Shown piece after piece: positions 40,601-49,449 of a stretch of 64,000 nt of DNA. Below the pieces are notes generated by a model. It was given only the letters and a program-made list of their open reading frames with translations, ran no database searches and had not been told where the DNA came from. The stretch covers positions 434,001 to 498,000 of the forward strand of contig NZ_JAMXQV010000002.1 in NCBI RefSeq assembly GCF_024703995.1, in the 5' to 3' direction. The position numbers and the translations under genes are program-made. Position 1 is the first letter of the stretch; every line of letters starts with the position of its first letter. This DNA comes from Amycolatopsis iheyensis. GTDB lineage: Bacteria; Actinomycetota; Actinomycetes; Mycobacteriales; Pseudonocardiaceae.

Positions 40601-40767
40601 CGTGGACCACCTTGGACGAACGGCGGGACGAGCTGTTCCGCTGGCGCCGGCAGACCCGGCCCTTCGTGCTCGCCACCCCGGCGGCACACTCGCGGTACCG
40701 GCTGCGGGTCACCGCGACCCGCGGCCGTCGCGCCACCCTCGCCCAGTGGGAGCTGCTCGCCCGATGA
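37645..40767 (+). CDS. Cytosolic GH92 mannosidase-family protein
   Basis: A 1040-residue paralogue of the secreted GH92 protein but without a signal peptide. It opens with the uninterrupted beta module (F-F-S-S-F-E-T-G-D, then V-G-F-T-G-V-K-A-L-R-Y at 38-48), GH92 N-domain from about 165, catalytic domain with F-W-D-T-Y-R-T-T-W-P and G-D-E-D-N-G-E-M-S-A-W, and a C-terminal discoidin-like domain from about 910. The acid position is again H-S-N-Q-P (Gln759). TACGGT at 37633-37638 ends six bases before the ATG, implying a leaderless mRNA. Its TGA overlaps the FUSC start as ATGA. A 20-base palindrome of rare codons lies inside it (39514-39533). Confidence 0.88.
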   Translation: MSDGVFFSSFETGDPQPVDPALRVGSGPDRAPAAKAGVGFTGVKALRYTERPRSVLFELDAPVTGDTELSYVVFPEADGEVPAYHATRVSLDVEFADGTSAGFAPVDDKTLWVDQWNLVRRRLGAFAGRRIARLVLRTDAPGAIAGWVDDVRVAERPEPVRDPVDCVRTTRGTHSSGEFSRGNNFPATAVPHGFNFWTPVTDAGVTNWIYSYHRHNDAQNRPALQAIALSHQPSPWMGDRHTFHVMPGTGPVEPHRRKRALAFSHDDETGSPHHYGVRFANGMTADLAPTSHAAIMRFTFPAKHGWLLFDNVRNRGRLRINADTGEISGYTRVRSRLSAGARRMFVYGVTDAPATRGAKVRRPPWRRVAGYFEFDGPDATLRIATSLISLAQAKRNLELEIPAGTTFEQVRDQARELWQEQLGRIEVEGATEDQRTTLYSNLYRLFLYPNAAHENTPDGIRHASPVVRRRWPSTRRRTGAKVVDGELYVNNGFWDTYRTTWPAYALFTPEHCGRMIDGFVQQYREGGWISRWSSPGYADLMTGTSSDVAFADAYLKGVRDFDVEAAYDAALKNATVTPPHRSVGRKGLEESIFLGYTPASVHEGLSWTLEGCVNDFGLANFSAALSRESAGSRARMYGEYAAYFRERAKHYVHHFDPKIGFFQGRHRDGRRKFGPEGYDPAAWGGDFVETNAWNTAFTAPHDGPGLAALHGGHAGLEAKLDEFFATPETGRRPGAYGGLIHEMTEARDVRMGQYGHSNQPSHHIPYVYNLAGAPAKAQRVVREVLRRLYLGSDLGQGYPGDEDNGEMSAWWVFSALGFYPLAVGSPRYAIGSPLFEKATVHLGEGRKLVISAPGNTDETVYVRGLTVDGAPHEATTISHATLARGAELVFDLTTEPTEWGAPPPPAETPAPLSDLAGTATSEAAKSVDALFDDTTRTQVTFRTATPSIEFTVTGEPRDVTMYTLTSGAHRGDPSAWVLEGSDDGEAWTTLDERRDELFRWRRQTRPFVLATPAAHSRYRLRVTATRGRRATLAQWELLAR
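39514..39533. repeat. 20-bp perfect palindrome of rare codons within GH92
   Basis: GCACTTTCACGTGAAAGTGC is a perfect palindrome centred on CACGTG. In frame it uses GCA, CTT, TCA, CGT, GAA and AGT, mostly rare codons in this GC-rich genome, and encodes A-L-S-R-E-S in a loop that differs from the paralogue. It stands out sharply from its surroundings. It may be a protein-binding site or a mobile palindromic element. Confidence 0.7.
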
Positions 40768-42845
40768 ACCACTTCCGCACCGCCGCCCTCGACCGGCTGG
40801 CGGCGGCCGACCCCGGGCTGGTCCGGCTGCGGCTGGCCGGCTCCGCCGTCCTCGGCATCATCCTGGCCGTGGCCGCGCTGCTGCCCGCGCACCTGCCGCT
40901 GACGGTCATGCTGGTCGGCGCCGTCGCCGCGATGATGACCGCGTTCACCGTCAACGACCCCACCCCCGGCGGGCAGGCCGGGACGCTGGTGCTGGCGTTG
41001 CTGACCGGGGCGGCGTCGATCACCGTCGCGAGCCTCGGGTCCGCGTTGCCGCCACTGGACAGCGTCGTGTTCGTGCTGCTGATCTTCGTGGCGGTCTACG
41101 CCCAGCGCTTCGGCGCCCGCGGCACCGCGCTCGGCTCGATCGGCTTCTTCCTGTTCTTCTTCCCGATGTTCCTGCAGGCCCACCTGGCCCAGGTGCCGCA
41201 GCTGCTGGTGGCGCTCACGGTGGGGGTGCTGGCCAACGCCGTGGTCCGGTTCGTCCTGCTGCGGCACAACGCCGAGGCCGAGTTCCTGCGCGTGCGCCGG
41301 GCCTTCCGCGCCCGGCTCGGCGCGGTCGTGCGCGCCACCGAGGCCTACCTCGCCGTCAACGGCAGCGAGCGCACCCGCAAGCAGCTGCGCTCGGCGCTCA
41401 GCCGGCTCCACGAGTGCGTCCTGCTGATCGAGGACGCCGCACCCGACGTCGTCGACGCCCGTGCCGCCGACCGGCTGCGCCGCCGCGCCATCGAAGTCGA
41501 GCTCGCCGTGCAGTGGCTGGCCAGCACCGTCCAGCGCACCTGCTCCGACGAGCTGACCACCGAGGTCCGTGACGACCTCATCGCCCGGCTGGCCCGCTTC
41601 CGCGCCCTGATGGAACGCGACCCGCGTGAGCTCCCGCTGATCAGCCAGACCGGCGAGTACAGCCGGATGCTCGTCGAAGGCAGCCGCATCGACTCCCACG
41701 CCACGCCCGGCGACGGCGTCCGCAAGGCACTGGCCGAGCTGGCGCTGGCCGACGACCGCGCCCAGCGCGCCGCCGCGCCCGAGTCCACAGTGGATTCCGT
41801 CGAGGAGGACGACGAGGAGCCGACGCCGGCGTTCGCCTACGACAACCGCACGCGCAGCGCCATCCAGGCCGTCGTCGGCGGCGGGCTCGCCGTGCTCGGC
41901 GGCGAGCTGGTCTCCCACCAGCGCTGGTACTGGGCGGTGCTCACGGTGTTCGTCGTGTTCATCGGCGCCTCCAGCGCCGGCGCCACCTTCGTCAAGGGCG
42001 TCCGCCGCCTCGGCGGCACCCTGATCGGCATCCTCGGCGGTGTTCTGCTCTCGTTGCTGGTCTCCGGCAACACCCCGGCGACGCTCGCGCTGATCCTGGT
42101 GTGCGTGTTCGGGATGGTCTACACCGCCCGCGTGTCCCAGGTGGTGATGGCCTTCTTCATCACCAGCATGCTCGGGCTGCTCTACAGCATGCTCGGCACG
42201 TTCAGCGTCGAGGTGCTCTGGATCCGGGTGGCCGAGACGGCGGTGGGCGCCGCGGCCGGCATCCTCGCCGCGGTCGTCATCGTCCCGGTCCGCACCCGCT
42301 CGGTCATGCTCGACGACATCACCGCCGTGCTCGACGAGCTCGAGGAGTTCCTCGAGCACACCCGGGACCTCCTCGCCGGCGAGGAGAACGTCAACGTCAT
42401 CGAGCTCTCCCGCGACCTCGACCGCGCCGTCGAACAGGTCCGCACCACCATCGAGCCGCTGACCCACCCGGTGAACCTGCGCAGTGCGCGGCGCGACTAC
42501 GGCTGGCACGTGCTCACCACGCTGGAGACCATCGCCTTCCGGGCCCGCCACGTCGCCGCCCGCGCCCAGCCCGGGATGCTCGCCGGCCCCGACGCCGACC
42601 GCCTGCGCCTGTTCACCGGCCGGCTGCTGGCCAACATCGACGTGCTGCGCAAAGCACTCGACGCGCCGGGTGGCCCCACACCCGGCACGCTCGTGCGCGA
42701 CGACGGCACCCCGGTCTCCGACCGCGTCGAGCAGGCCGAAACCCGGGCCGTCCTCTCCAGCCTCAGCCACCTCGACGAGGCCCTCGTCTCCCTCGGCCGG
42801 GTCTTCGACGTCCAGGCCACCGATCCGCGGACCCGGGTGAAGTAG
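40764..42845 (+). CDS. FUSC-family integral membrane protein
   Basis: A 693-residue membrane protein with two six-helix hydrophobic blocks (about 20-165 and 365-515) separated by a cytosolic helical linker with an acidic stretch (S-V-E-E-D-D-E-E), and a long soluble C-terminal tail. This two-block layout is typical of the FUSC/fusaric-acid-resistance and aromatic-acid exporter (YccS-like) group. Function is probably efflux or envelope-linked. The ATG overlaps the cytosolic GH92 stop (ATGA), so the two are made together, an unexpected partnership. A terminator follows. Confidence 0.85.
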   Translation: MNHFRTAALDRLAAADPGLVRLRLAGSAVLGIILAVAALLPAHLPLTVMLVGAVAAMMTAFTVNDPTPGGQAGTLVLALLTGAASITVASLGSALPPLDSVVFVLLIFVAVYAQRFGARGTALGSIGFFLFFFPMFLQAHLAQVPQLLVALTVGVLANAVVRFVLLRHNAEAEFLRVRRAFRARLGAVVRATEAYLAVNGSERTRKQLRSALSRLHECVLLIEDAAPDVVDARAADRLRRRAIEVELAVQWLASTVQRTCSDELTTEVRDDLIARLARFRALMERDPRELPLISQTGEYSRMLVEGSRIDSHATPGDGVRKALAELALADDRAQRAAAPESTVDSVEEDDEEPTPAFAYDNRTRSAIQAVVGGGLAVLGGELVSHQRWYWAVLTVFVVFIGASSAGATFVKGVRRLGGTLIGILGGVLLSLLVSGNTPATLALILVCVFGMVYTARVSQVVMAFFITSMLGLLYSMLGTFSVEVLWIRVAETAVGAAAGILAAVVIVPVRTRSVMLDDITAVLDELEEFLEHTRDLLAGEENVNVIELSRDLDRAVEQVRTTIEPLTHPVNLRSARRDYGWHVLTTLETIAFRARHVAARAQPGMLAGPDADRLRLFTGRLLANIDVLRKALDAPGGPTPGTLVRDDGTPVSDRVEQAETRAVLSSLSHLDEALVSLGRVFDVQATDPRTRVK

Positions 42846-42852
42846 ACCGGCC

Positions 42853-42896
42853 GGGGCGGCGCGCCGGCGAGCCGCGCCGCCCCTCTCTCACCGTTT
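42853..42896. terminator. Terminator between FUSC and DUF4360 genes
   Basis: GGGGCGGCGCG (42853-42863) pairs with CGCGCCGCCCC (42873-42883) around a nine-base loop and is followed, after TCTCTCACCG, by a TTTT. It lies between convergent genes and probably ends the FUSC transcript. Confidence 0.7.
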
Positions 42897-42901
42897 TCCG
42901 C

Positions 42902-43531
42902 TCACGGGCAGGACAACCACGCGAAGTGGTACACCGTGGTGATGCTGCCGTCGGTCGAGTCCATCGTGACGAAGCTCGTCGTCTTCTTCGGATCCGACGT
43001 CCCGGCCGCGGCCCGCAATTCCGTGTTGATATTCAAATTGCGTTCCTCGCCGCACGGCTTGAACACGATCGCGCCGACCTCGGTGGAATCCGTGAAATGC
43101 CAGTCGTCTTCGAACGGACCGGTCAGCGGGTGCTGGACGTACGCCGTCGGAGAATTACCCTGGAAATAGTAGTTCGCCCTTTCCAGGCCGGTCGCGCCCC
43201 GTTCCAGGTGCGCGAAACCGCGGTAGTCGGCCTGCGCGATTCCGTAGGTGAACCCCTGCGGGACGTGCACCCGCAGGCCGATCTGGCAGTTCTTCCTGGC
43301 GTCCAGCGGACCGGCGCCGACCCCGACCAGCGCCGTGTAGGTGCTGTAGGTCACGGTGAATGCCGTGTTGTCCTCGGAGACCGCGACGGCCGACGTGCCG
43401 GCCGGACAGCCCGTTCCATTGGCGTTCACGACGTCGATGACGATTTTGTCGGGCGGCGGAGGAGTGTTCCACGAATGCGGGGTGACCACAGAGGACAGCG
43501 CCATTACGGCAGCAACGACCGCAGACAGCAT
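42902..43531 (-). CDS. Secreted DUF4360 family protein
   Basis: A 209-residue exported protein of the DUF4360 family. A signal peptide (M-L-S-A-V-V-A-A-V-M-A-L-S-S-V-V-T) is followed by a Pro-rich stretch, then family features: G-T-G-C-P-A-G-T-S-A-V-A, D-N-T-A-F-T-V-T-Y, R-K-N-C-Q-I-G-L-R-V-H-V-P-Q-G, A-D-Y-R-G-F-A-H-L, Y-Y-F-Q-G and F-K-P-C-G. Four conserved cysteines suggest disulphides. The function of the family is unknown. The ATG at 43531 is chosen because AAGGA lies five bases upstream and the signal then starts correctly; upstream reading is lower-GC and not coding-like. Confidence 0.85.
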   Translation of the reverse strand: MLSAVVAAVMALSSVVTPHSWNTPPPPDKIVIDVVNANGTGCPAGTSAVAVSEDNTAFTVTYSTYTALVGVGAGPLDARKNCQIGLRVHVPQGFTYGIAQADYRGFAHLERGATGLERANYYFQGNSPTAYVQHPLTGPFEDDWHFTDSTEVGAIVFKPCGEERNLNINTELRAAAGTSDPKKTTSFVTMDSTDGSITTVYHFAWLSCP

Positions 43532-43774
43532 CGGAATCCTTCCCAATACATTCACATTGGGGACGGGGGCGTCGACCATGGTAGCGAAAGGATCATGGAA
43601 GCAAACCCCGCTGAACGGAGCAACGCGGCGTAGCCGTCCCACCACGCGGCAATACTCACGTTCCGACAAATCCCGGATATGCCATTCCCGGCGGTCGCGA
43701 TAAATGATTGAGGAAAACGATTTCGCGCCCCGGGTACGCCCGTCGCGCGCGACGATCACCCCCGCGTCGTCCGG
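43532..43774. promoter_or_regulatory. Leader region of the DUF4360 gene
   Basis: A 243-base gap with lower GC than the rest of the window. CCCAAT (43542-43547) and ATTGGG (43556-43561) form a six-base-arm hairpin directly before the Shine-Dalgarno of the DUF4360 gene, where it could affect ribosome access. The region near 43700-43730 is AT-rich and probably holds the promoter. The end of the region runs into the LLM gene stop. No gene is seen. Confidence 0.4.
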
Positions 43775-44626
43775 TCAGTCCAGTTGCCCGGCCACGCGCC
43801 CCAGCGTCTCGATCCCGCTCACCGGCCACGGCCCGGCGGTGATCACGACCGCGTGCTCGATGCCCCACTCCGCGAACTCCGCGCAGCGGCGCGCGAACTC
43901 CCCCGCCGGCTCACCCGGCGCCAGCCGCGTGCTGATCGTCTTCTCGATCTCGGCGTAGGGCCGCCCGATCTCCTCGCAGTGGCGCGCCAGCACGGCCAGC
44001 TTGTGCCGCACGGTCTTGCCGCCGTCGGGGACGTCGAAGACGTTGCACGCGTCGGCGTAGCGCGCCACCAGCCGCAGGGTCTTGCGTTCCCCGGCGCCGC
44101 CGATGAGCACCTTCGGCCGCCGCACCGGCAGCGGATTCCCGATCGGACGGTCGAGGCGGTAGTGCGCGCCCTCGAACGGCGACTCGTCCCCCGCCCACAT
44201 CCGCAGCGCCAGCCGGATGGTCTCCTCCAGCCGCTCGAAGCGCTCGCCGACCGGGGGAAACGGCAGGCCCATGGCTCGCGCCTCGCCGTCGTGGTGGCCG
44301 GTGCCGATGCCGAAGCGGGCGCGGCCGCCGGAGAGGACGTCGAGGGTCGTGACGGCCTTGATCAGCAGCGCCGGCGGCCGGAACGTCACCGCCGAGACCA
44401 TCGTGCCGAGCCCAAGCCTGCGGGTGCGGGCGGCGAGGAACCCCAGCGTCGTGTACGCCTCGAGCATCGCCGAGTCCGGGGTGCTGTTCGGGTCGGCCTG
44501 CAGCAGGTGATCGGCCACCCACAGGGTGTCCAGGCCGGCGTCCTCGGCCGCGGTGGCGACGGCCGCGAGCTCATCGGTGAGCCGGTCGGGCCAGGAGAAG
44601 TCGGTGACCCCGATGCTGAGCTTCAC
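43775..44626 (-). CDS. LLM-class F420-dependent oxidoreductase
   Basis: A 283-residue luciferase-like TIM-barrel oxidoreductase of the F420-dependent type. V-K-L-S-I-G-V-T-D-F-S-W is strand 1, then D-A-G-L-D-T-L-W-V-A-D-H, G-T-M-V-S-A-V-T-F-R-P-P-A-L-L-I-K-A-V-T-T-L-D-V-L-S-G-G-R, G-I-G-T-G-H-H-D-G-E, and P-K-V-L-I-G-G-A-G. The GTG start overlaps the VOC stop as GTGA. Last gene of a three-gene operon under MarR control; the operon may detoxify a small electrophile (inference). Confidence 0.88.
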   Translation of the reverse strand: MKLSIGVTDFSWPDRLTDELAAVATAAEDAGLDTLWVADHLLQADPNSTPDSAMLEAYTTLGFLAARTRRLGLGTMVSAVTFRPPALLIKAVTTLDVLSGGRARFGIGTGHHDGEARAMGLPFPPVGERFERLEETIRLALRMWAGDESPFEGAHYRLDRPIGNPLPVRRPKVLIGGAGERKTLRLVARYADACNVFDVPDGGKTVRHKLAVLARHCEEIGRPYAEIEKTISTRLAPGEPAGEFARRCAEFAEWGIEHAVVITAGPWPVSGIETLGRVAGQLD

Positions 44627-44994
44627 GACTGCCCCTTCGTCAGCAGCTCCATGTTGTGGCCGTCGGGGTCGGCGAAGTAGACGCCGCGGCCGCCGCCGGT
44701 GCCGCCGATCTCGCCGGGCCGCTCGTGGAACGGGTCGGCCCAGTAGGTGAGGCCGGCCTCGGCGATGCGGGCCAGCGCGGCGTCGAACTCGGCTTCGCCG
44801 ACCAGGAACGCGTAGTGCTGCGTCGTGACGTGCTCGACCCGCAGGTAGTCGAGCGTGACGCCGTTGGCCAGCCGGATGGGCACGAAGGGCCCGTCGACCG
44901 GTTCGGTCGCCAGGCCGAGGATCCCGGCCAGGAACTCCGCCGACCGCTCCCGGTCGGTGACGCACACGATCGTGTGATTCAGTTCGACGCTCAT
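44623..44994 (-). CDS. VOC-family protein
   Basis: A 123-residue glyoxalase-fold protein: L-N-H-T-I-V-C-V-T-D-R-E-R-S-A-E-F starts module 1, and G-G-R-G-V-Y-F-A-D-P-D-G-H-N-M-E-L-L ends module 2 with the expected Glu. His near the N-terminus and Glu near the C-terminus are the probable metal ligands, so catalysis is possible. Its start overlaps the NTF2-like stop (ATGA) and its stop overlaps the LLM start. Confidence 0.87.
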   Translation of the reverse strand: MSVELNHTIVCVTDRERSAEFLAGILGLATEPVDGPFVPIRLANGVTLDYLRVEHVTTQHYAFLVGEAEFDAALARIAEAGLTYWADPFHERPGEIGGTGGGRGVYFADPDGHNMELLTKGQS

Positions 44995-45395
44995 CGCGGG
45001 TCACCCGCCGGGGCGAACGGCGGCGGGCCGCCGATCGCGCTCAGGTGGATGCCGGCCAGCCGCCAGTGGTCGTCCTCGCGCACCAGCACGTGGGTGGCGC
45101 GGAACCGGCCGTTCGCCGGGGTGCCCTGGTGCCGCGCGATCTGGTCGTGCACGCCGATCGCGATGGCGGTGTCGCCGAAGCCGCGGACCTCGACCTCGGC
45201 CCAGTCCAGCTTTTCGGTGACCAGCGCGCCGCTGCGGTAGCGGGCGAGCCACTGGTCGCGGTCCAGGACGAACCCGAGCGGGCCGACCAGGCGGAAGCCC
45301 TCGACGGTCAGCCCGGCCAGGACCTCGGTGTCGCCACGCTCTTCGGCCGCGGCCCAGACCCGGCCGAACTCGCGAACCTGCTCTTCGGTGCTCAT
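44991..45395 (-). CDS. NTF2-like/SnoaL-type protein
   Basis: A 134-residue cone-shaped alpha+beta-barrel protein of the NTF2-like superfamily (DUF4440/SnoaL_3). E-F-G-R-V-W-A-A-A-E-E-R-G-D-T-E-V-L is helix 1, and H-D-Q-I-A-R-H-Q-G, R-A-T-H-V-L-V-R-E-D-D-H-W-R-L-A-G-I-H are the later strands. The role is unknown. First gene of the operon, with GGAAGGGGAG ahead of its ATG; a nine-codon longer start is less likely because it would enter the leader. Confidence 0.82.
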   Translation of the reverse strand: MSTEEQVREFGRVWAAAEERGDTEVLAGLTVEGFRLVGPLGFVLDRDQWLARYRSGALVTEKLDWAEVEVRGFGDTAIAIGVHDQIARHQGTPANGRFRATHVLVREDDHWRLAGIHLSAIGGPPPFAPAGDPR

Positions 45396-45423
45396 CGTGC
45401 TCCCCTTCCGTTCGATGAGCACA

Positions 45424-45461
45424 ACGTTAGATGTCTAACCATTAGATGTCAAACGCTTAGA
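45424..45461. promoter_or_regulatory. MarR operator over divergent promoters
   Basis: On the minus strand, TTGACA (45452-45447) and TAACGT (45429-45424) are exactly 17 bases apart, a near-consensus promoter for the NTF2-VOC-LLM operon. Over it lies GTTAGA-TG-TCTAAC (45426-45439), a perfect six-base-arm palindrome, then a second imperfect copy 15 bases on (45441-45454) and a third half-site TTAGAT (45457 on) near the -35 of the divergent MarR gene. TACGGT at 45479-45484 sits six bases before the MarR GTG. Confidence 0.75.
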
Positions 45462-45490
45462 TCCCTCGGCTTCTGCGGTACGGTCCACCC

Positions 45491-45934
45491 GTGCCTCCAC
45501 CACCGACCACCCCCATCGGCGTCGTCCTCGCCCGCACCGCCAAGACCGCCGGCCGCGCCTTCGACGCCGCCCTCGCCGCCGAGGGCGGCTCCCAGCCCAT
45601 CTGGCAGATCCTCATCTCCCTCAAGACCAAGCCCGTCGCCAACCAGCGCGAACTCGCCGACGCCGTCGGCATCCAGGGCGCCACCCTCACCCACCACCTC
45701 AACGGCATGGAAACCACCGGCCTGGTCACCCGCCGCCGCGACCCCGACAACCGCCGCGTCCACCTCGTCGAGCTCACCGAACACGGCGAGCAGCTCTTCC
45801 ACCGCCTCGCCACCGCCGCCATCGCCCACGACCAGCGCATGCGCACCGGCCTCTCCGCAACCGAGGTCGCCCAGCTCGCCGACCTCCTGCACCGGCTCGC
45901 CGCCAACGTCACCGACGACCCGTCCGCCCGATAG
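45491..45934 (+). CDS. MarR-family regulator
   Basis: A 147-residue MarR-type winged-helix repressor. N-Q-R-E-L-A-D-A-V-G-I-Q-G-A-T-L-T-H-H-L-N-G-M-E is the recognition region, and R-R-R-D-P-D-N-R-R-V-H-L-V-E-L-T is the wing. It starts at GTG and seems leaderless. The repeated TTAGATGTC sites between it and the divergent operon are its likely operators; the inducer is presumably a substrate of the operon enzymes. Confidence 0.9.
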   Translation: MPPPPTTPIGVVLARTAKTAGRAFDAALAAEGGSQPIWQILISLKTKPVANQRELADAVGIQGATLTHHLNGMETTGLVTRRRDPDNRRVHLVELTEHGEQLFHRLATAAIAHDQRMRTGLSATEVAQLADLLHRLAANVTDDPSAR

Positions 45935-46014
45935 AACCCGCTACCCCGCCCCGGAAGACCGCCCTTCGGGCAACCGCTTGACGATCATTTCCCGCGGCCG
46001 CGATGGTCGGGATC

Positions 46015-48346
<2,332 letters not shown>

Positions 48347-48363
48347 GCCCGACACACGCACCC

Positions 48364-48400
48364 GCTGGGGCCACCGTCCAACCAGGACGGTGGCCCCAGC
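48364..48400. terminator. mdh terminator
   Basis: GCTGGGGCCACCGTCC (48364-48379) and its exact complement (48385-48400) form a 16-base stem with a five-base loop between mdh and a convergent gene. It can end transcription from both sides. Confidence 0.85.
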
Positions 48401-48404
48401 GCCG

Positions 48405-48986
48405 TCAAGCGCTCTTCAGCGGCCCAGCGACCCGGTACGTGCTCAGCAGCACACCCGACGGCGTCGGCGTCGTCCCCGCGAACTCCAACGTCTGCCCCGG
48501 CGTGCCCGCCGCGAACAACCGCTTGCCCGTGCCCACCAGCACCGGGTACACGACCAGCACCACCTCGTCCGCGAGCCCGTGCTCGAGCAACGCCGACGTC
48601 AGCGTCGAACTGCCCGTCACCACCAGCCCCGGCCCTTCCTGCGCCTTGATCGCCCGCACCCCCTCGACGAGATCCGGCCCGACCCCCTCCGCCGGCCCCC
48701 AGCCGAGATCCTCCGGGCGGTGCGTGACGACGTACTTCTTCGCCGCGTTGAGCCGATCCGCCATCGGCACACCCGACACCGTCGGCCAGAACCCCGCGAA
48801 GATGTCGTAAGTCCGCCGCCCCAACAGCAGGTCGAACCGCTCACCGTGCGCCGACAACATCAGCTCCGCACCCGCCGGCGTCCGGTACGGCCCGGTCCAG
48901 TCGGTGGACGGGAACCCGTCCCCGTCCACCGAGTTCTGGATCACACCGTCGAGCGACACGTGTTCGATGATCTTGAGCGTTCTCAT
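48405..48986 (-). CDS. Dihydrofolate-reductase-fold protein (RibD C-terminal family)
   Basis: A 193-residue protein of the RibD_C/DHFR-like family: K-I-I-E-H-V-S-L-D-G-V-I-Q at the N-terminus, L-L-L-G-R-R-T-Y-D-I-F, Y-V-V-T-H-R, and V-Y-P-V-L-V-G-T-G-K-R-L-F. These stand-alone proteins bind NADPH, but their substrates are mostly unknown. It is the last gene of an ArsR-SRPBCC-reductase operon, coupled to the SRPBCC gene by ATGA. Confidence 0.88.
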   Translation of the reverse strand: MRTLKIIEHVSLDGVIQNSVDGDGFPSTDWTGPYRTPAGAELMLSAHGERFDLLLGRRTYDIFAGFWPTVSGVPMADRLNAAKKYVVTHRPEDLGWGPAEGVGPDLVEGVRAIKAQEGPGLVVTGSSTLTSALLEHGLADEVVLVVYPVLVGTGKRLFAAGTPGQTLEFAGTTPTPSGVLLSTYRVAGPLKSA

Positions 48987-49447
48987 CCCGCCAGCACCTC
49001 GTCCAGTTGGGGCATCGCGGCCCGCAGGCCCGCCTCCATGCCCGGAATCGTCGCTTCCATCGCCGCCACACTCGAAAACCGCGTCACACTCGTCATCCGC
49101 GAACCCGCCGCCGTCGTCTCGAAGACGAACGTCATCGCCATCGGCAGCTCCTCCGTGTCACCGTCGCCGTCCTCCGCTGCGAACGAGTCGATCGGGTCCA
49201 CCGCCGTGAACCTCCAGGAGCCACTCCACTTCTCCCCGTCCGGCCCCGACAGGAAGTACTCCGCACGCCCACCGACCCGGAAGTCGTGGTGCGTGAACGT
49301 CGCCGGCGCGAACGGCGGCCCCCAGAACCGCTCCAGCTGCCGCGGATCCGCCCACGCCTCCCACAACCGGCGCTGGGACACCGGGAAGTCGGCCACCAAC
49401 GTCAGCGTCAGCTGTTCGGGATCCTTGGTCACGGAGGTGACGGGCAT
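48983..49447 (-). CDS. SRPBCC/AHSA1 domain protein
   Basis: A 154-residue SRPBCC protein. L-T-L-T-L-V-A-D-F-P-V-S-Q-R-R-L-W-E-A-W-A-D-P-R-Q-L-E-R-F-W-G is the AHSA1 opening, and W-S-G-S-W-R-F-T-A-V-D-P follows in the sheet. Two bases separate its start from the ArsR stop. The ligand is unknown; pairing with ArsR repeats the arrangements at 4091-4881 and 58352-59663. Confidence 0.88.
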   Translation of the reverse strand: MPVTSVTKDPEQLTLTLVADFPVSQRRLWEAWADPRQLERFWGPPFAPATFTHHDFRVGGRAEYFLSGPDGEKWSGSWRFTAVDPIDSFAAEDGDGDTEELPMAMTFVFETTAAGSRMTSVTRFSSVAAMEATIPGMEAGLRAAMPQLDEVLAG

Positions 49448-49449
49448 CG

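Noticed and set aside
43532..43759. N-terminal extension of the DUF4360 protein (76 more codons)
   Set aside because: The extension has lower GC, no family similarity, and would place the signal peptide internally. The internal ATG has a good ribosome-binding site.
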